From positions 103,624-167,623 of the forward strand of contig JANQSS010000141.1 in NCBI GenBank assembly GCA_028279185.1: DNA of 64,000 nt, in the 5' to 3' direction. A program made the translations under genes and the position numbers. Source of the stretch: Saprospiraceae bacterium. Its GTDB lineage: Bacteria > Bacteroidota > Bacteroidia > Chitinophagales > Saprospiraceae. Shown in pieces: positions 36,225 to 44,477 of this stretch; the stretch's first letter is position 1, and each line of letters opens with the position of its first letter. The notes beneath the pieces were generated by a model, which did no database searches, was not told the DNA's origin, and saw nothing but the letters and a program-made list of their open reading frames with translations.

Positions 36225-36683
36225 ATGAAAATTTGTGTATTTCCAGGTTCGTTTGATCCCATAACCAAAGGACATGTGGACTTGGTCCGTAGAGCTCTAC
36301 CATTGTTCGATAAAATTTATGTTGCTGTTGGGATAAATGATCAGAAGAAATATCTCTTTTCGTTAGAGCAACGAATTGAATGGTGCCAACAAGTATTTAA
36401 GCATGATGTTCAGGTCGAGATTGGAAACTTTGTTGGTTTGACAGTGAATTATTGTAGATCTGTCGGTGCACATTATTTACTACGTGGTTTGCGTAACGCC
36501 TCAGACTTCGACTACGAAAAAACCATAAGCCAGTTGAATACGATCATAGGTGATGATTTAGAGACGGTATTTTTAATAGCCCGTCCGGAATTCAGCCATA
36601 TTAGTTCCACTATTGTACGGGAAATAATTAAAGGCAAGGGAGATGTCTCGGCCTTTGTTCCTTCGGAGGTGGGCATTGGATAA
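36225..36683 (+). CDS. coaD: Phosphopantetheine adenylyltransferase
   Basis: 152 residues, the normal length for CoaD, which makes dephospho-CoA from 4'-phosphopantetheine and ATP. The nucleotidyltransferase motif FPGSFDPITKGHVDLV has catalytic His17. LLRGLRNASDFDYEK is the conserved substrate-binding arginine loop, and FSHISSTIVREI contains the ISST motif. Cytoplasmic and essential. marR follows after 52 bases. Confidence 0.96.
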   Translation: MKICVFPGSFDPITKGHVDLVRRALPLFDKIYVAVGINDQKKYLFSLEQRIEWCQQVFKHDVQVEIGNFVGLTVNYCRSVGAHYLLRGLRNASDFDYEKTISQLNTIIGDDLETVFLIARPEFSHISSTIVREIIKGKGDVSAFVPSEVGIG

Positions 36684-36735
36684 TTCTGATTATTCAAGAA
36701 TAAGACGTATTTAATCACATAACATATCAAACTTT

Positions 36736-37200
36736 ATGACTTCGAATTCGGGTAGCAACAGGAATTTAACTCAACATAAAAAAATGTACACGACTATGCT
36801 ATCAGTAGTCGACTTAATCAATGAGCGACAAAAGGTTGTCTTGGAACGTTATGGCTTAACGCATAGTCAATATAATATTCTACGCATATTGCAAGGGGTA
36901 TATCCGGCTGCTATAAATGTAAAGCAAATAGTTGAGCGTATGATATTTGGTAGTCCTGACATAACACGCCTAATTGATCGTCTAAGCTCGAAGCATGTAC
37001 TCGAGCGAAAGGCTAACACGCTCGACAAAAGAAAAATTGATATTACGCTGACGCCTGCTGGAGTCGAAATGCTTACTGCATTAAATCCTGTGATGGAAGC
37101 AACTGTAAAGAACTTTTTTGAATTTGATATTACGGTTGAGGAAGCAATAGAAATGACCAATGTTTTGCAAAAATTAAAATTGTCCCTGATGTCGGATTAA
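36736..37200 (+). CDS. MarR-family transcriptional regulator
   Basis: 154 residues with the winged helix of MarR proteins. YGLTHSQYNILRILQGVYPA starts the DNA-binding part, SPDITRLIDRLSSKHVLERK is the recognition helix and start of the wing, and DKRKIDITLTPAGVEML is the wing and family signature. MarR proteins usually repress neighbouring or self genes and respond to small aromatic ligands. No operator could be identified by eye, and the target is unknown. Confidence 0.9.
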   Translation: MTSNSGSNRNLTQHKKMYTTMLSVVDLINERQKVVLERYGLTHSQYNILRILQGVYPAAINVKQIVERMIFGSPDITRLIDRLSSKHVLERKANTLDKRKIDITLTPAGVEMLTALNPVMEATVKNFFEFDITVEEAIEMTNVLQKLKLSLMSD

Positions 37201-37235
37201 TAGTTCATCGTTTTATTCGCGGTAGATATAACTAA

Positions 37236-37817
37236 TTATATGATTTCTTCTTTACTCGGTATGTCATATACCTGTCCGATTGACAATGAAGGAAGAGTGT
37301 ATTGAGCAATTTTCACTCGAATTAAGCGTAGGACAGGATTCCCAATCGCAGCGCACATTTTTCGTACTTGATGAAATTTTCCTTCTGTGATTTTTATCTC
37401 AAGCCATGAAGTTGGAATGTTGGCACGATACCTTATCGGTGGGTTTCGTTCTTCAACTGCTGGAGTTTCAAGTATTCGGGCAAAGGCAGGAGCAGTCGTG
37501 AATTCTCTCTTTTTAATTCGTAATCGTAAACCAGATTCGAGCCTCACAAGTGATTCGTGAGCCACAACACCCTCGACCTGCGCCCAATAGACCTTGAGTT
37601 TTTTGGACGAGGGATGTATCAGTGTTTCCGTGAGGGTTTTGTCATTTGTCAAAATGAGTAATCCTTCGCTATTTTTATCTAACCGACCTACTGGATACAC
37701 ATCAGGTGGAAAATCATACAGATGAGCTAAGGTTAATTGTCCTGGTATGTCCGGTGTAAATTGTGATAAATATCCAAAGGGTTTGTATACGGCAAAATAT
37801 AGTCGTCGAATATACAC
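37236..37817 (-). CDS. rluE: 23S rRNA pseudouridine synthase RluE-like (RsuA family)
   Basis: 193 residues. It lacks the N-terminal S4 domain and begins directly with YFAVYKPFGYLSQFTPD, as RluE does. The catalytic motif is PVGRLDKNSEGLLILTNDK, and the C-terminus has ITEGKFHQVRKMCAAIGNPV. E. coli RluE modifies U2457 of 23S rRNA; the same target here is an inference. The start is GTG. It lies 25 bases downstream of rdgB on the same strand. Confidence 0.9.
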   Translation of the reverse strand: MYIRRLYFAVYKPFGYLSQFTPDIPGQLTLAHLYDFPPDVYPVGRLDKNSEGLLILTNDKTLTETLIHPSSKKLKVYWAQVEGVVAHESLVRLESGLRLRIKKREFTTAPAFARILETPAVEERNPPIRYRANIPTSWLEIKITEGKFHQVRKMCAAIGNPVLRLIRVKIAQYTLPSLSIGQVYDIPSKEEII

Positions 37818-37842
37818 GGTGAGTTTTAAATTATTTTTAAAA

Positions 37843-38427
37843 CTATTTGAAATTTTCCTTCAGGAAATTCGAAAAAATTTCAAATGATTTACTTCTGTGG
37901 CTTATTTTATCCTTGATTTCGTTAGGTAATTCGCCGAAAGATTTGTCATAGCCATTCGGAATAAAAATTGGGTCATAGCCAAAGCCACCATTGCCCAGCG
38001 GTTGGGTAAATAAGAAGCCATGACAAAAACCCTCGAAATAACTTGATTGGCCCGTATTGTCTATAAAACAAAGGCACGAAATGAACTTTGCTCGACGATC
38101 CGCAATACCTTTCATCTCGTGTAATACTTTTGCGATGTTATCCTGGTGATTTTTTTGTAGTCCAGCATATCGGGCTGAATAAATTCCAGGACGTCCATCT
38201 AAAGCGTCCACGATCAACCCACTGTCTTCAGCTAATACGGGTAATTTGGTTTTATTAAAAACATACGAGGCCTTTTGATACGCGTTTTCAGCAAAAGAAC
38301 TTCCAGTTTCAGGAATTTCTTCGTTAATATCTACATCATGAAGCGACAAAAATTGAATGCGACGATTAATTCGATTGATTTCTTCAACCTTATGTTGATT
38401 CCCTGTTGCAAAAACTATTTTATTCAT
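37843..38427 (-). CDS. rdgB: XTP/dITP pyrophosphatase (RdgB/HAM1)
   Basis: 194 residues, normal length. It hydrolyses non-canonical purine triphosphates (XTP, ITP) and so protects DNA and RNA from misincorporation. Conserved blocks are FATGNQHKVEEI, AEDSGLIVDALDGRPGIYSA and RYAG, and GGFGYDPIFIPNG, with the nucleotide-binding end KDKISHRSKSFEIFSNFL. Its first 8 bases overlap the preceding gene, implying translational coupling. Confidence 0.95.
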   Translation of the reverse strand: MNKIVFATGNQHKVEEINRINRRIQFLSLHDVDINEEIPETGSSFAENAYQKASYVFNKTKLPVLAEDSGLIVDALDGRPGIYSARYAGLQKNHQDNIAKVLHEMKGIADRRAKFISCLCFIDNTGQSSYFEGFCHGFLFTQPLGNGGFGYDPIFIPNGYDKSFGELPNEIKDKISHRSKSFEIFSNFLKENFK

Positions 38428-38833
38428 CTAGAAACCATTCTTTTAATAAACTCCAAATGTACTTTTTTAACATTTTTTCCTCGCCGATGTCTGCTAGTGT
38501 ATCAACTTCGACCACTTCAGTATTACGGATTTTGAAGCGCTGATACTTCTTTATTTCCACCTGTAAGCCAATTTGCGTTAATGGACAGCCAAAACTTATT
38601 AATTTTAATTTAAAAGAGCTATTTGCATAATCTTTTAAAGGAAAATAAACGTTAGGTGTAATAATATGAAGGAATTCAGTACTTTCGAGCTTTGATGCGG
38701 CCAGAATATTGAATAACAATTCCTCTTCATCCGATGTTAACTTAGGAGAATATATGACGAGCCGCACGTTATCGCCCATGTGTGGTTGGTCGGACGTTTT
38801 TGGAATTTCATAATATTTAGAATTAATAAGCAT
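38420..38833 (-). CDS. Conserved-looking small protein, possibly DNA polymerase III psi-like
   Basis: About 137 residues from the ATG at 38833 (a TTG 18 bases upstream is less likely). It is cytoplasmic. The layout NVRLVIYSPKLTSDEEELLF, then NILAASKLESTEF, a LISFGCP turn, a short DTLADIG and a final KKYIWSLLKEWF resembles, from memory, Bacteroidota proteins assigned as HolD-like polymerase psi subunits or uracil-glycosylase-fold relatives. This is a weak resemblance only. It overlaps rdgB by 8 bases, which supports it being a real gene. Confidence 0.55.
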   Translation of the reverse strand: MLINSKYYEIPKTSDQPHMGDNVRLVIYSPKLTSDEEELLFNILAASKLESTEFLHIITPNVYFPLKDYANSSFKLKLISFGCPLTQIGLQVEIKKYQRFKIRNTEVVEVDTLADIGEEKMLKKYIWSLLKEWFLDE

Positions 38834-38910
38834 AAAACACGCAAATAACAAAATTAAATATGGAAAATAGGAGTATTTGGGCTTGATTTTAAAATTTTAA
38901 TAAAATTTAT

Positions 38911-38918
38911 TACCTTTA
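38911..38918 (+). promoter_or_regulatory. Probable -7 element of ilvE
   Basis: TACCTTTA, one mismatch from TAnnTTTG, 16 bases before the ilvE ATG. A TTG at 38883-38885 lies 25 bases upstream. Confidence 0.45.
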
Positions 38919-38934
38919 CACAAAACCTCATCTT

Positions 38935-40008
38935 ATGATCCACAATATAACAATTCAAAAAGTCAATCAATCGCGCGTTTCGGCGATTGATTTTGATAAC
39001 ATCCCCTTCGGTCGAGAATTTTCAGATCACATGTTTGAGGCAACATATAGCGATGGAAAATGGCATTCTTGCGAAATTAAGCCTCTTGAGCGATTGTCTG
39101 TCCATCCGGCAATGTTAACACTTCACTATGGGCAGGCAATCTTTGAAGGGATGAAGGCGACAAAGCATGTTGATGGAAGGCCTCTACTATTCAGGCCTGA
39201 AATGCACGCCCAAAGACTTAATGCCTCAGCACGTCGCATGTGCATGCCAGATGTTCCGGAGGAACTTTTTCTAGAGGCGTTACACAAGTTAGTCGGAATT
39301 GAGCAGGCCTGGATTCCACCGCAAAAGGGCTCAGCACTCTATATCAGACCTTTTATGATTGCAACGGATGAATATATTGGCGTAGCGTCATCTCAGTCCT
39401 ACAAGTTCATCATCATATGCCTACCAGTAGGTCCTTATTATGACAAAGCTGTTAAATTAAAAGTAGAGCGAAAATATGTACGGGCTGTCGATGGGGGTGT
39501 TGGTGAAGCTAAAGCCGCCGGAAATTATGCGGCTAGCCTTTACCCTGCGAAATTAGCGAAAGAGGAGGGTTTTGATCAAGTGCTTTGGATGGATGCGCAC
39601 GAATTTAAATATGTGCAAGAAGTTGGGACGATGAATATTTTCTTTGTATTCAAAGACAAAATTGTCACTCCAGCAACGGAAGGGACTATACTCAAAGGTA
39701 TTACGAGAAATACACTTATCAAGATGATGCAATCACGCGGTCTCGCAGTGGAGGAGCGAAAGTTGTCTATTGACGAAATAAAATCCGCGTATAAAAACGG
39801 CAATCTTGTAGAATCTTTCGGGGCAGGCACTGCAGCAGTGGTTGCCAATGTCGCCTTAATTCAAGATGGAGACGAGAAAATGACTTTTGATGAATCAAAT
39901 TGGGAGCTATCTCGAAGCCTGAAAAGGGAAATCAACGAAATTCGTGCAGGTGAAATACCAGATCCGCATGGATGGGTGATTCCCGTTGAGACTGCTGTTT
40001 ACGCCTAG
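38935..40008 (+). CDS. ilvE: Branched-chain amino acid aminotransferase
   Basis: 357 residues, the length of the type II (eukaryotic-like) BCAT group. It transfers the amino group between glutamate and leucine, isoleucine or valine. Signatures: HYGQAIFEGMKAT, the PLP-lysine region GGVGEAKAAGNYAASLYPAK (Lys193), GTMNIFFVF and ESFGAGTAAVV. The gene stands alone with its own promoter. Confidence 0.96.
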   Translation: MIHNITIQKVNQSRVSAIDFDNIPFGREFSDHMFEATYSDGKWHSCEIKPLERLSVHPAMLTLHYGQAIFEGMKATKHVDGRPLLFRPEMHAQRLNASARRMCMPDVPEELFLEALHKLVGIEQAWIPPQKGSALYIRPFMIATDEYIGVASSQSYKFIIICLPVGPYYDKAVKLKVERKYVRAVDGGVGEAKAAGNYAASLYPAKLAKEEGFDQVLWMDAHEFKYVQEVGTMNIFFVFKDKIVTPATEGTILKGITRNTLIKMMQSRGLAVEERKLSIDEIKSAYKNGNLVESFGAGTAAVVANVALIQDGDEKMTFDESNWELSRSLKREINEIRAGEIPDPHGWVIPVETAVYA

Positions 40009-40107
40009 TTCCTTTCTGACCCATATAGATTATTGGATGTGGGCAAAGAATTCTTGTGCATTAGATTATAGAATCCATTAGGGTCAGGTATTACATATAA
40101 TAGCAAT

Positions 40108-41061
40108 TTAAGCCAATGTACTTTCAAAAAATTGCAATACACGCCGAACGGCATAGTTGGAATTGTGCATAGGAAAATATACGTGCCCTCCGGATTTCGA
40201 TAATTCAAAAACTACATGCTCATTTTGATTTGCAATTGTTATCGGATGGCAGTTGGGACCTAATATCGGATCATTAACTGCATTGATTAAATATAATGGC
40301 CGGTCAATATCAGGTAAAAAGGAATTAGCCGAAGCATCCATATAAAATTCATCGGCACTTTGGTAGCCAAAGAAGGGTGCCGCAAACTGATCATCAAATT
40401 GGTACCAGGATTTCATAAGGTCAAATTTTTCCATTGGAAACGAACCGGGGAATTGGCTCTCTTTGGCATTTAACTTATCTCGAAGCATTTTAGAAAAATA
40501 ATGTCGAATTAGCTTATTCTTGGGCAAGTCCATGGCCGCCGCCGCTTCGGCGAGGTCACACGGTGTAGAAACAATTCCGGACTTCTCAATATGCTTTGCA
40601 AGATGAACTTTTTTTACTAAGAATTTGGAGATAATATTTCCACCCATACTGAAACCCGCTAAATAGATTTTTTCATAATTATGTTGAGTTACAATATATT
40701 CAACGACTTCGCTCAAATCTTCAATTTCTCCATGATGATAAAGTTTTTGTAGTCGATTTAATCGACCACTGCATGAGCGACAATTCCAGGCCAGAAAATC
40801 ATAAATATTGGTGTTCATTTGGCAATAAAAATCGGTCACATATTGAGATTGACTACTGCCTTCCAGGCCATGTGTTAAGATTATAAGTGAACGCCTTCCA
40901 TGCCGTTTCCAATCCAGGTCGAGAAAATCACCGTCAGACAACTCAAGAGTTTCGCGATCATATGTAATAGAAGGCCTCGGCAATCTGCCCGCTACGATGG
41001 TCTGTACCATTCCTCCTGGAAAGTACCAGGGAGCTTTGTATTTAGTAGAAATTAAGGGCAT
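40108..41061 (-). CDS. YheT-like alpha/beta hydrolase
   Basis: 317 residues. Features of the YheT/ABHD family are ILTHGLEGSSQSQYVTDFY, AWNCRSCSGRLNRL (the usual NxRGCSG variant), nucleophile elbow AGFSMGGNIISKFL, acid NAVNDPILGP and base SGGHVYFP. These hydrolases probably act on lipid or ester substrates, but none is established. Its ATG overlaps the gpsA stop (TAATG), so the two are coupled; a lipid-related role would fit. Confidence 0.88.
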   Translation of the reverse strand: MPLISTKYKAPWYFPGGMVQTIVAGRLPRPSITYDRETLELSDGDFLDLDWKRHGRRSLIILTHGLEGSSQSQYVTDFYCQMNTNIYDFLAWNCRSCSGRLNRLQKLYHHGEIEDLSEVVEYIVTQHNYEKIYLAGFSMGGNIISKFLVKKVHLAKHIEKSGIVSTPCDLAEAAAAMDLPKNKLIRHYFSKMLRDKLNAKESQFPGSFPMEKFDLMKSWYQFDDQFAAPFFGYQSADEFYMDASANSFLPDIDRPLYLINAVNDPILGPNCHPITIANQNEHVVFELSKSGGHVYFPMHNSNYAVRRVLQFFESTLA

Positions 41062-42098
41062 TATAAAAAGTCCACATCTTGAGCGTAAGGGTAGCGCATA
41101 AGCATTTCTATCGCTCGATCCAACCGCAAATCCCTGTAAAAGATGCGATAAATCGTATCGATTATCGGGGTATGTTTTTTATAGTTTTTAGATAGAAAGT
41201 AGGCTATTTTTATTGTGCGCAACCCTTCAGCCACTTCCTCCATGGAGTTGACAATGTCATCCAGTGGCTTCCCTTTTGCAAATGTATAGCCGACTCGATA
41301 ATTACGACTGTGCTCACTCAGTGAAGTGGCAATTGTATCTGCAATTCCAGCGGTCCCCAAAAAAGCACGACTGGAACTTCCTAATTCTTTTCCAAGATAA
41401 ATCACTTCATGAAGTGCACGAGTAATCATCATGGCCTGAATATTTTTTCCAAGCCCTTTGCCTGCTAAAAGACCAGATCCTAACGCAATAATATTTTTAA
41501 ACGTTCCGGCATATTCAGCTCCCACTAGATCATGAGACCCGAAGACAAAAAATCGGTCACTATTTAATACATGTTGACCAGCTTCAATGACTTCATCGTA
41601 ATCACTGGCAATAACCGTTGCCGTTGGTTGACCTTCGTGAATTTCTTTTGCCAAATTAGGCCCGGATAAGCAGCCGACTCGCAATACACTTGTTTCTAGT
41701 TGGATTACCTCACTCATGCGATGAATGTGGCGTTTTCGAATAGCCTGATAATTATCCACCTTTTCAATGGATTCGTGAATATCAAGTCCTTTGGTTCCAT
41801 GAATTAAGATATGTGATGGCCTTAAATATTCGCTGGCCGTGCGTAGAACATCTCTGAAGTGAGCCGAAGGAATGATCGGAAAAATAATCTGGCATGTGCG
41901 ACAAAGCTCCTCCATAGACGAAGTAGCGTATATATTTTTCGCCAAACGTGTATCACTGACCCTGTGTTCAGAATTTATCTGATCGCGTTTTACTTCACGT
42001 CGTGTGAATAGAAACACGTCCTGATTTACAGCGAGTAAATTAGAAATTGCCAGTCCGAAATTGCCTGATCCTATAACTCCGACAGCGGCTCTACTCAT
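41061..42098 (-). CDS. gpsA: NAD(P)-dependent glycerol-3-phosphate dehydrogenase
   Basis: 345 residues. It makes sn-glycerol-3-phosphate from DHAP for phospholipid synthesis. The N-terminal Rossmann motif is GSGNFGLAISNLL, where most GpsA proteins have GxGxWGTA; the Trp is replaced by Phe. GTKGL, LSGPNLAKEI, AEYAGTFKNIIALGSGL (with the catalytic Lys region) and KGKPLDDIVNSMEEVAEG are conserved. It sits between yidC (6 bases upstream) and the hydrolase gene. Confidence 0.93.
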   Translation of the reverse strand: MSRAAVGVIGSGNFGLAISNLLAVNQDVFLFTRREVKRDQINSEHRVSDTRLAKNIYATSSMEELCRTCQIIFPIIPSAHFRDVLRTASEYLRPSHILIHGTKGLDIHESIEKVDNYQAIRKRHIHRMSEVIQLETSVLRVGCLSGPNLAKEIHEGQPTATVIASDYDEVIEAGQHVLNSDRFFVFGSHDLVGAEYAGTFKNIIALGSGLLAGKGLGKNIQAMMITRALHEVIYLGKELGSSSRAFLGTAGIADTIATSLSEHSRNYRVGYTFAKGKPLDDIVNSMEEVAEGLRTIKIAYFLSKNYKKHTPIIDTIYRIFYRDLRLDRAIEMLMRYPYAQDVDFL

Positions 42099-42104
42099 AC
42101 CTGT

Positions 42105-43988
42105 CTATCGTTTGCGATTTTGTTTTTTCTGTTTCGTTTCTGCTATCTTTTTCTGTTCTTCAAGCGCTTTTTGAAGCCTCGCCTGGAATCCACTTGTCTT
42201 CTTTGGTTTAGCCTTGTTCGCCCGGAGTTGTTCTTTAATTTTCTCTTCGTTAATCAAAAATTTCTTCGTTCCAATGGTTTGACCAATATTGAATAAGTTA
42301 CTAAAAAGTAAATAGCAGGTGAGTCCAGCTGCATACTGATTTAGAAAAACAAAAAACATAATGGGCATGATGAACTGCATGTTTTTCATCATAGGATTCA
42401 TCGCCGTCGTCATGTCCATATTTAATTTAATATTATAATAGGTGTATGCCAATAACGAAATGACCCAAAGTAAGGTGAATAAACTAATATGACTTCCCAT
42501 CATTGGAATGCTAAATGGGAGTTGGATAATACTGTCGTAGGTAGACAAATCATTAGCCCATAAAAAGGATGCCTGTCTAAATTCTATAGACGCCGGAAAG
42601 AAACGGTACAGCGCAAACCAAATCGGCATTTGCAAGAGCATTGGAAAACAGCCACCCATAGGATTAACACCGTATTCTCGGTATATTTTCATGGATTCCA
42701 TTTGCTGTTTTTGCATGTCATCCTTGTATTTTTCTTTGATACCTGCAGTCACAGGTTTGAGTGCGGCCATTTTCGATTGAGAATGAAGCATCTTGTATGT
42801 GAGGGGAAAGACGAGTGACTTCACAATAAATGTAAGAATCAAAATCACGATGCCCATGTTGCCAATGAAAGACGAAAGAAATTTAAACAAGGGACGAATA
42901 ATCCAACGATTAATGGAACCAAAAATACTCCAGCCAAAGGGTACGATATCCGAGAGATCGCTTCCCATTGCCTTAAGTGCGTCGAAGTCATTTGGCCCGA
43001 TGTAAAATTGCATTCCAAATTGATCTGATCCGAAGTTGTCTATAGGAACAGAAACCGAAGAGGTCAGAATTTTTAATGTTGGATCATCTTCTTCGGTGGT
43101 TTCGGTCGTAAATTCTCCGTTTAAAAAGGCACTATCCGCAACCAAATTGCTTGAAAAAAACTGATTAGCATTGGATACCCACTTAATTCGATTTTCGATT
43201 GCCTGTTCATCATCTCCGCGACACGAACAGTAGTCAGTACCTTCGTCGGCTTCATAAAAGTATACTGTCGAATACATTTTTTCGAACTGTACATTTTTCT
43301 CAAGTTTGTTGAGATGATTCTTCCAGTACAATTGGATTGATTTAGTTTCCTCATCTACTACATTTCCCATGTTCCTGATGTTGATGTCGTAGTCGAGAAC
43401 ATAGGATCCGTCTCGGAGCGAAAAAGTCTGTTCGATAATACCGCCCAAGTTCGATTGTGCTGTCAGCGTTAAACTTTTATTATTCGACTTTTTTATCGAA
43501 TGCAATAGTCGACTTGTTTTTAGTGTGGTGCCATTGGCCAGTGGAATTTCATAATGAAAAGTGTTGTTGATATGGTCCATCAGCTTGACCGGATACCTTA
43601 CTTCATTTCCAAGACTGTCTTCAAGAAGTACGTCGTAGTTTTTCATCAAGACTTCACGTATCTGACCGCCATTTTCATCGAATACAATGCGCATGACATC
43701 ATTTTCTAGTACAGTGGTTCTTCCTTGCCCCTTTGGCGCCGGAGTGAATCCCATGTTGGCGGACAACATCTGAATGTTGAACAACGAATCCTCCTTTTGA
43801 CTTATGGTTTCGGGCTGGACCTCCACCTCTTCTATCGGCTTGGTTTCGATCGCTGCTTGTGCTTGTTGTATTGAATCGCGTACAAACTCCTGACGCTCAA
43901 GTTCTTCTGGTGTAGGGGCATTTATTTGCGTATAAATGATGAAAAGGACGAATAGTAAGATCATCCCGGTTATGTAATTCCTATCCAT
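42105..43988 (-). CDS. yidC: Membrane protein insertase YidC
   Basis: 627 residues. An N-terminal membrane helix (about 6-22) is followed by a large periplasmic domain (about 70-350) and a C-terminal group of about five helices with LVFPLTYKMLHSQSKMAALK, NPMGGCFPMLLQMPIWFALY and NAMMKNMQ-like NPMMKNMQFIMP. The end is strongly basic (KQKKQNRKR), typical for ribosome contact. It inserts inner-membrane proteins alone or with SecYEG. It leads the yidC-gpsA-hydrolase unit, with a perfect -7 box upstream. Confidence 0.97.
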   Translation of the reverse strand: MDRNYITGMILLFVLFIIYTQINAPTPEELERQEFVRDSIQQAQAAIETKPIEEVEVQPETISQKEDSLFNIQMLSANMGFTPAPKGQGRTTVLENDVMRIVFDENGGQIREVLMKNYDVLLEDSLGNEVRYPVKLMDHINNTFHYEIPLANGTTLKTSRLLHSIKKSNNKSLTLTAQSNLGGIIEQTFSLRDGSYVLDYDINIRNMGNVVDEETKSIQLYWKNHLNKLEKNVQFEKMYSTVYFYEADEGTDYCSCRGDDEQAIENRIKWVSNANQFFSSNLVADSAFLNGEFTTETTEEDDPTLKILTSSVSVPIDNFGSDQFGMQFYIGPNDFDALKAMGSDLSDIVPFGWSIFGSINRWIIRPLFKFLSSFIGNMGIVILILTFIVKSLVFPLTYKMLHSQSKMAALKPVTAGIKEKYKDDMQKQQMESMKIYREYGVNPMGGCFPMLLQMPIWFALYRFFPASIEFRQASFLWANDLSTYDSIIQLPFSIPMMGSHISLFTLLWVISLLAYTYYNIKLNMDMTTAMNPMMKNMQFIMPIMFFVFLNQYAAGLTCYLLFSNLFNIGQTIGTKKFLINEEKIKEQLRANKAKPKKTSGFQARLQKALEEQKKIAETKQKKQNRKR

Positions 43989-44022
43989 ATGCTGCTTTAA
44001 TGCGCTTCTTTTTAATGGCGTG

Positions 44023-44030
44023 CAAAGGTA
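44023..44030 (-). promoter_or_regulatory. -7 promoter element of yidC
   Basis: Reads TACCTTTG on the minus strand, an exact TAnnTTTG match, 34 bases upstream of the yidC ATG. Confidence 0.6.
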
Positions 44031-44449
44031 CGCTTTTGATTAATGAGGTTGATGGAACAATTCGAGCATCTTCCCATAACACTGGAGAAGAATGTTTCAC
44101 ATAAATGAATGGTATAATGATCATGATAGTTGCCCATTGACGGTGATGTTCGACAAACAACTAAATTGATCGGCGCATGACGCATACAAGACGACATACG
44201 AAAGATTGAGCTTGTTGGCTGTCAATTTACTGGGCTGCTCACTTAGCGAACAGCCCAGTAAATCGGCAGCCGCGGTTGGATGTGGAACAAATTTTTGACA
44301 AATTATCTTGTATTGTCCACACAAAGATGCCTTTCGGAGGATTCAAAAAGACATCATATCAAAAAGTTTATGACTTTGAAAGCGCGAAAGGAATGATTTG
44401 TTTCAGGTACACCAACTTAGTGGAGGCAATCCTTATCACGCACAAAACG
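44031..44449. other. Long divergent intergenic region with no recognised gene
   Basis: About 420 bases between the yidC and ffh promoters. No ORF looks convincing, and I see no match to 4.5S RNA, tmRNA, 6S RNA or a known riboswitch. It contains a perfect 13-bp inverted repeat (separate entry) and one sequence resembling a DnaA box (TTGTCCACA near 44314), which alone means little. A structured RNA is possible. Confidence 0.45.
44225..44263. repeat. Perfect 13-bp inverted repeat with 13-base loop
   Basis: Left arm ATTTACTGGGCTG (44225-44237) and right arm CAGCCCAGTAAAT (44251-44263) are exact reverse complements. Two further pairs (TC/GA) can form inside the loop. Neither side has a T-run, so it is not a normal intrinsic terminator for either strand. 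It may be an RNA stem, a protein-binding site or a mobile-element remnant. Confidence 0.7.
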
Positions 44450-44457
44450 TATCTTCG
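44450..44457 (+). promoter_or_regulatory. Probable -7 element of ffh
   Basis: TATCTTCG, one mismatch from TAnnTTTG, 20 bases before the ffh ATG. AGGA lies just before the ATG but is too close to be a normal ribosome site. Confidence 0.45.
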
Positions 44458-44477
44458 CAGCCTAAATTTTAGCAGGA

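Noticed and set aside
40016..40087. CTGACCC...GGGTCAG inverted repeat between ilvE and the hydrolase gene
   Set aside because: Only 7 bp and separated by 58 bases, with no T-run; likely chance.
44031..44449. Replication origin suggested by one DnaA-box-like sequence
   Set aside because: Only one imperfect box, with no cluster and no dnaA or dnaN nearby.
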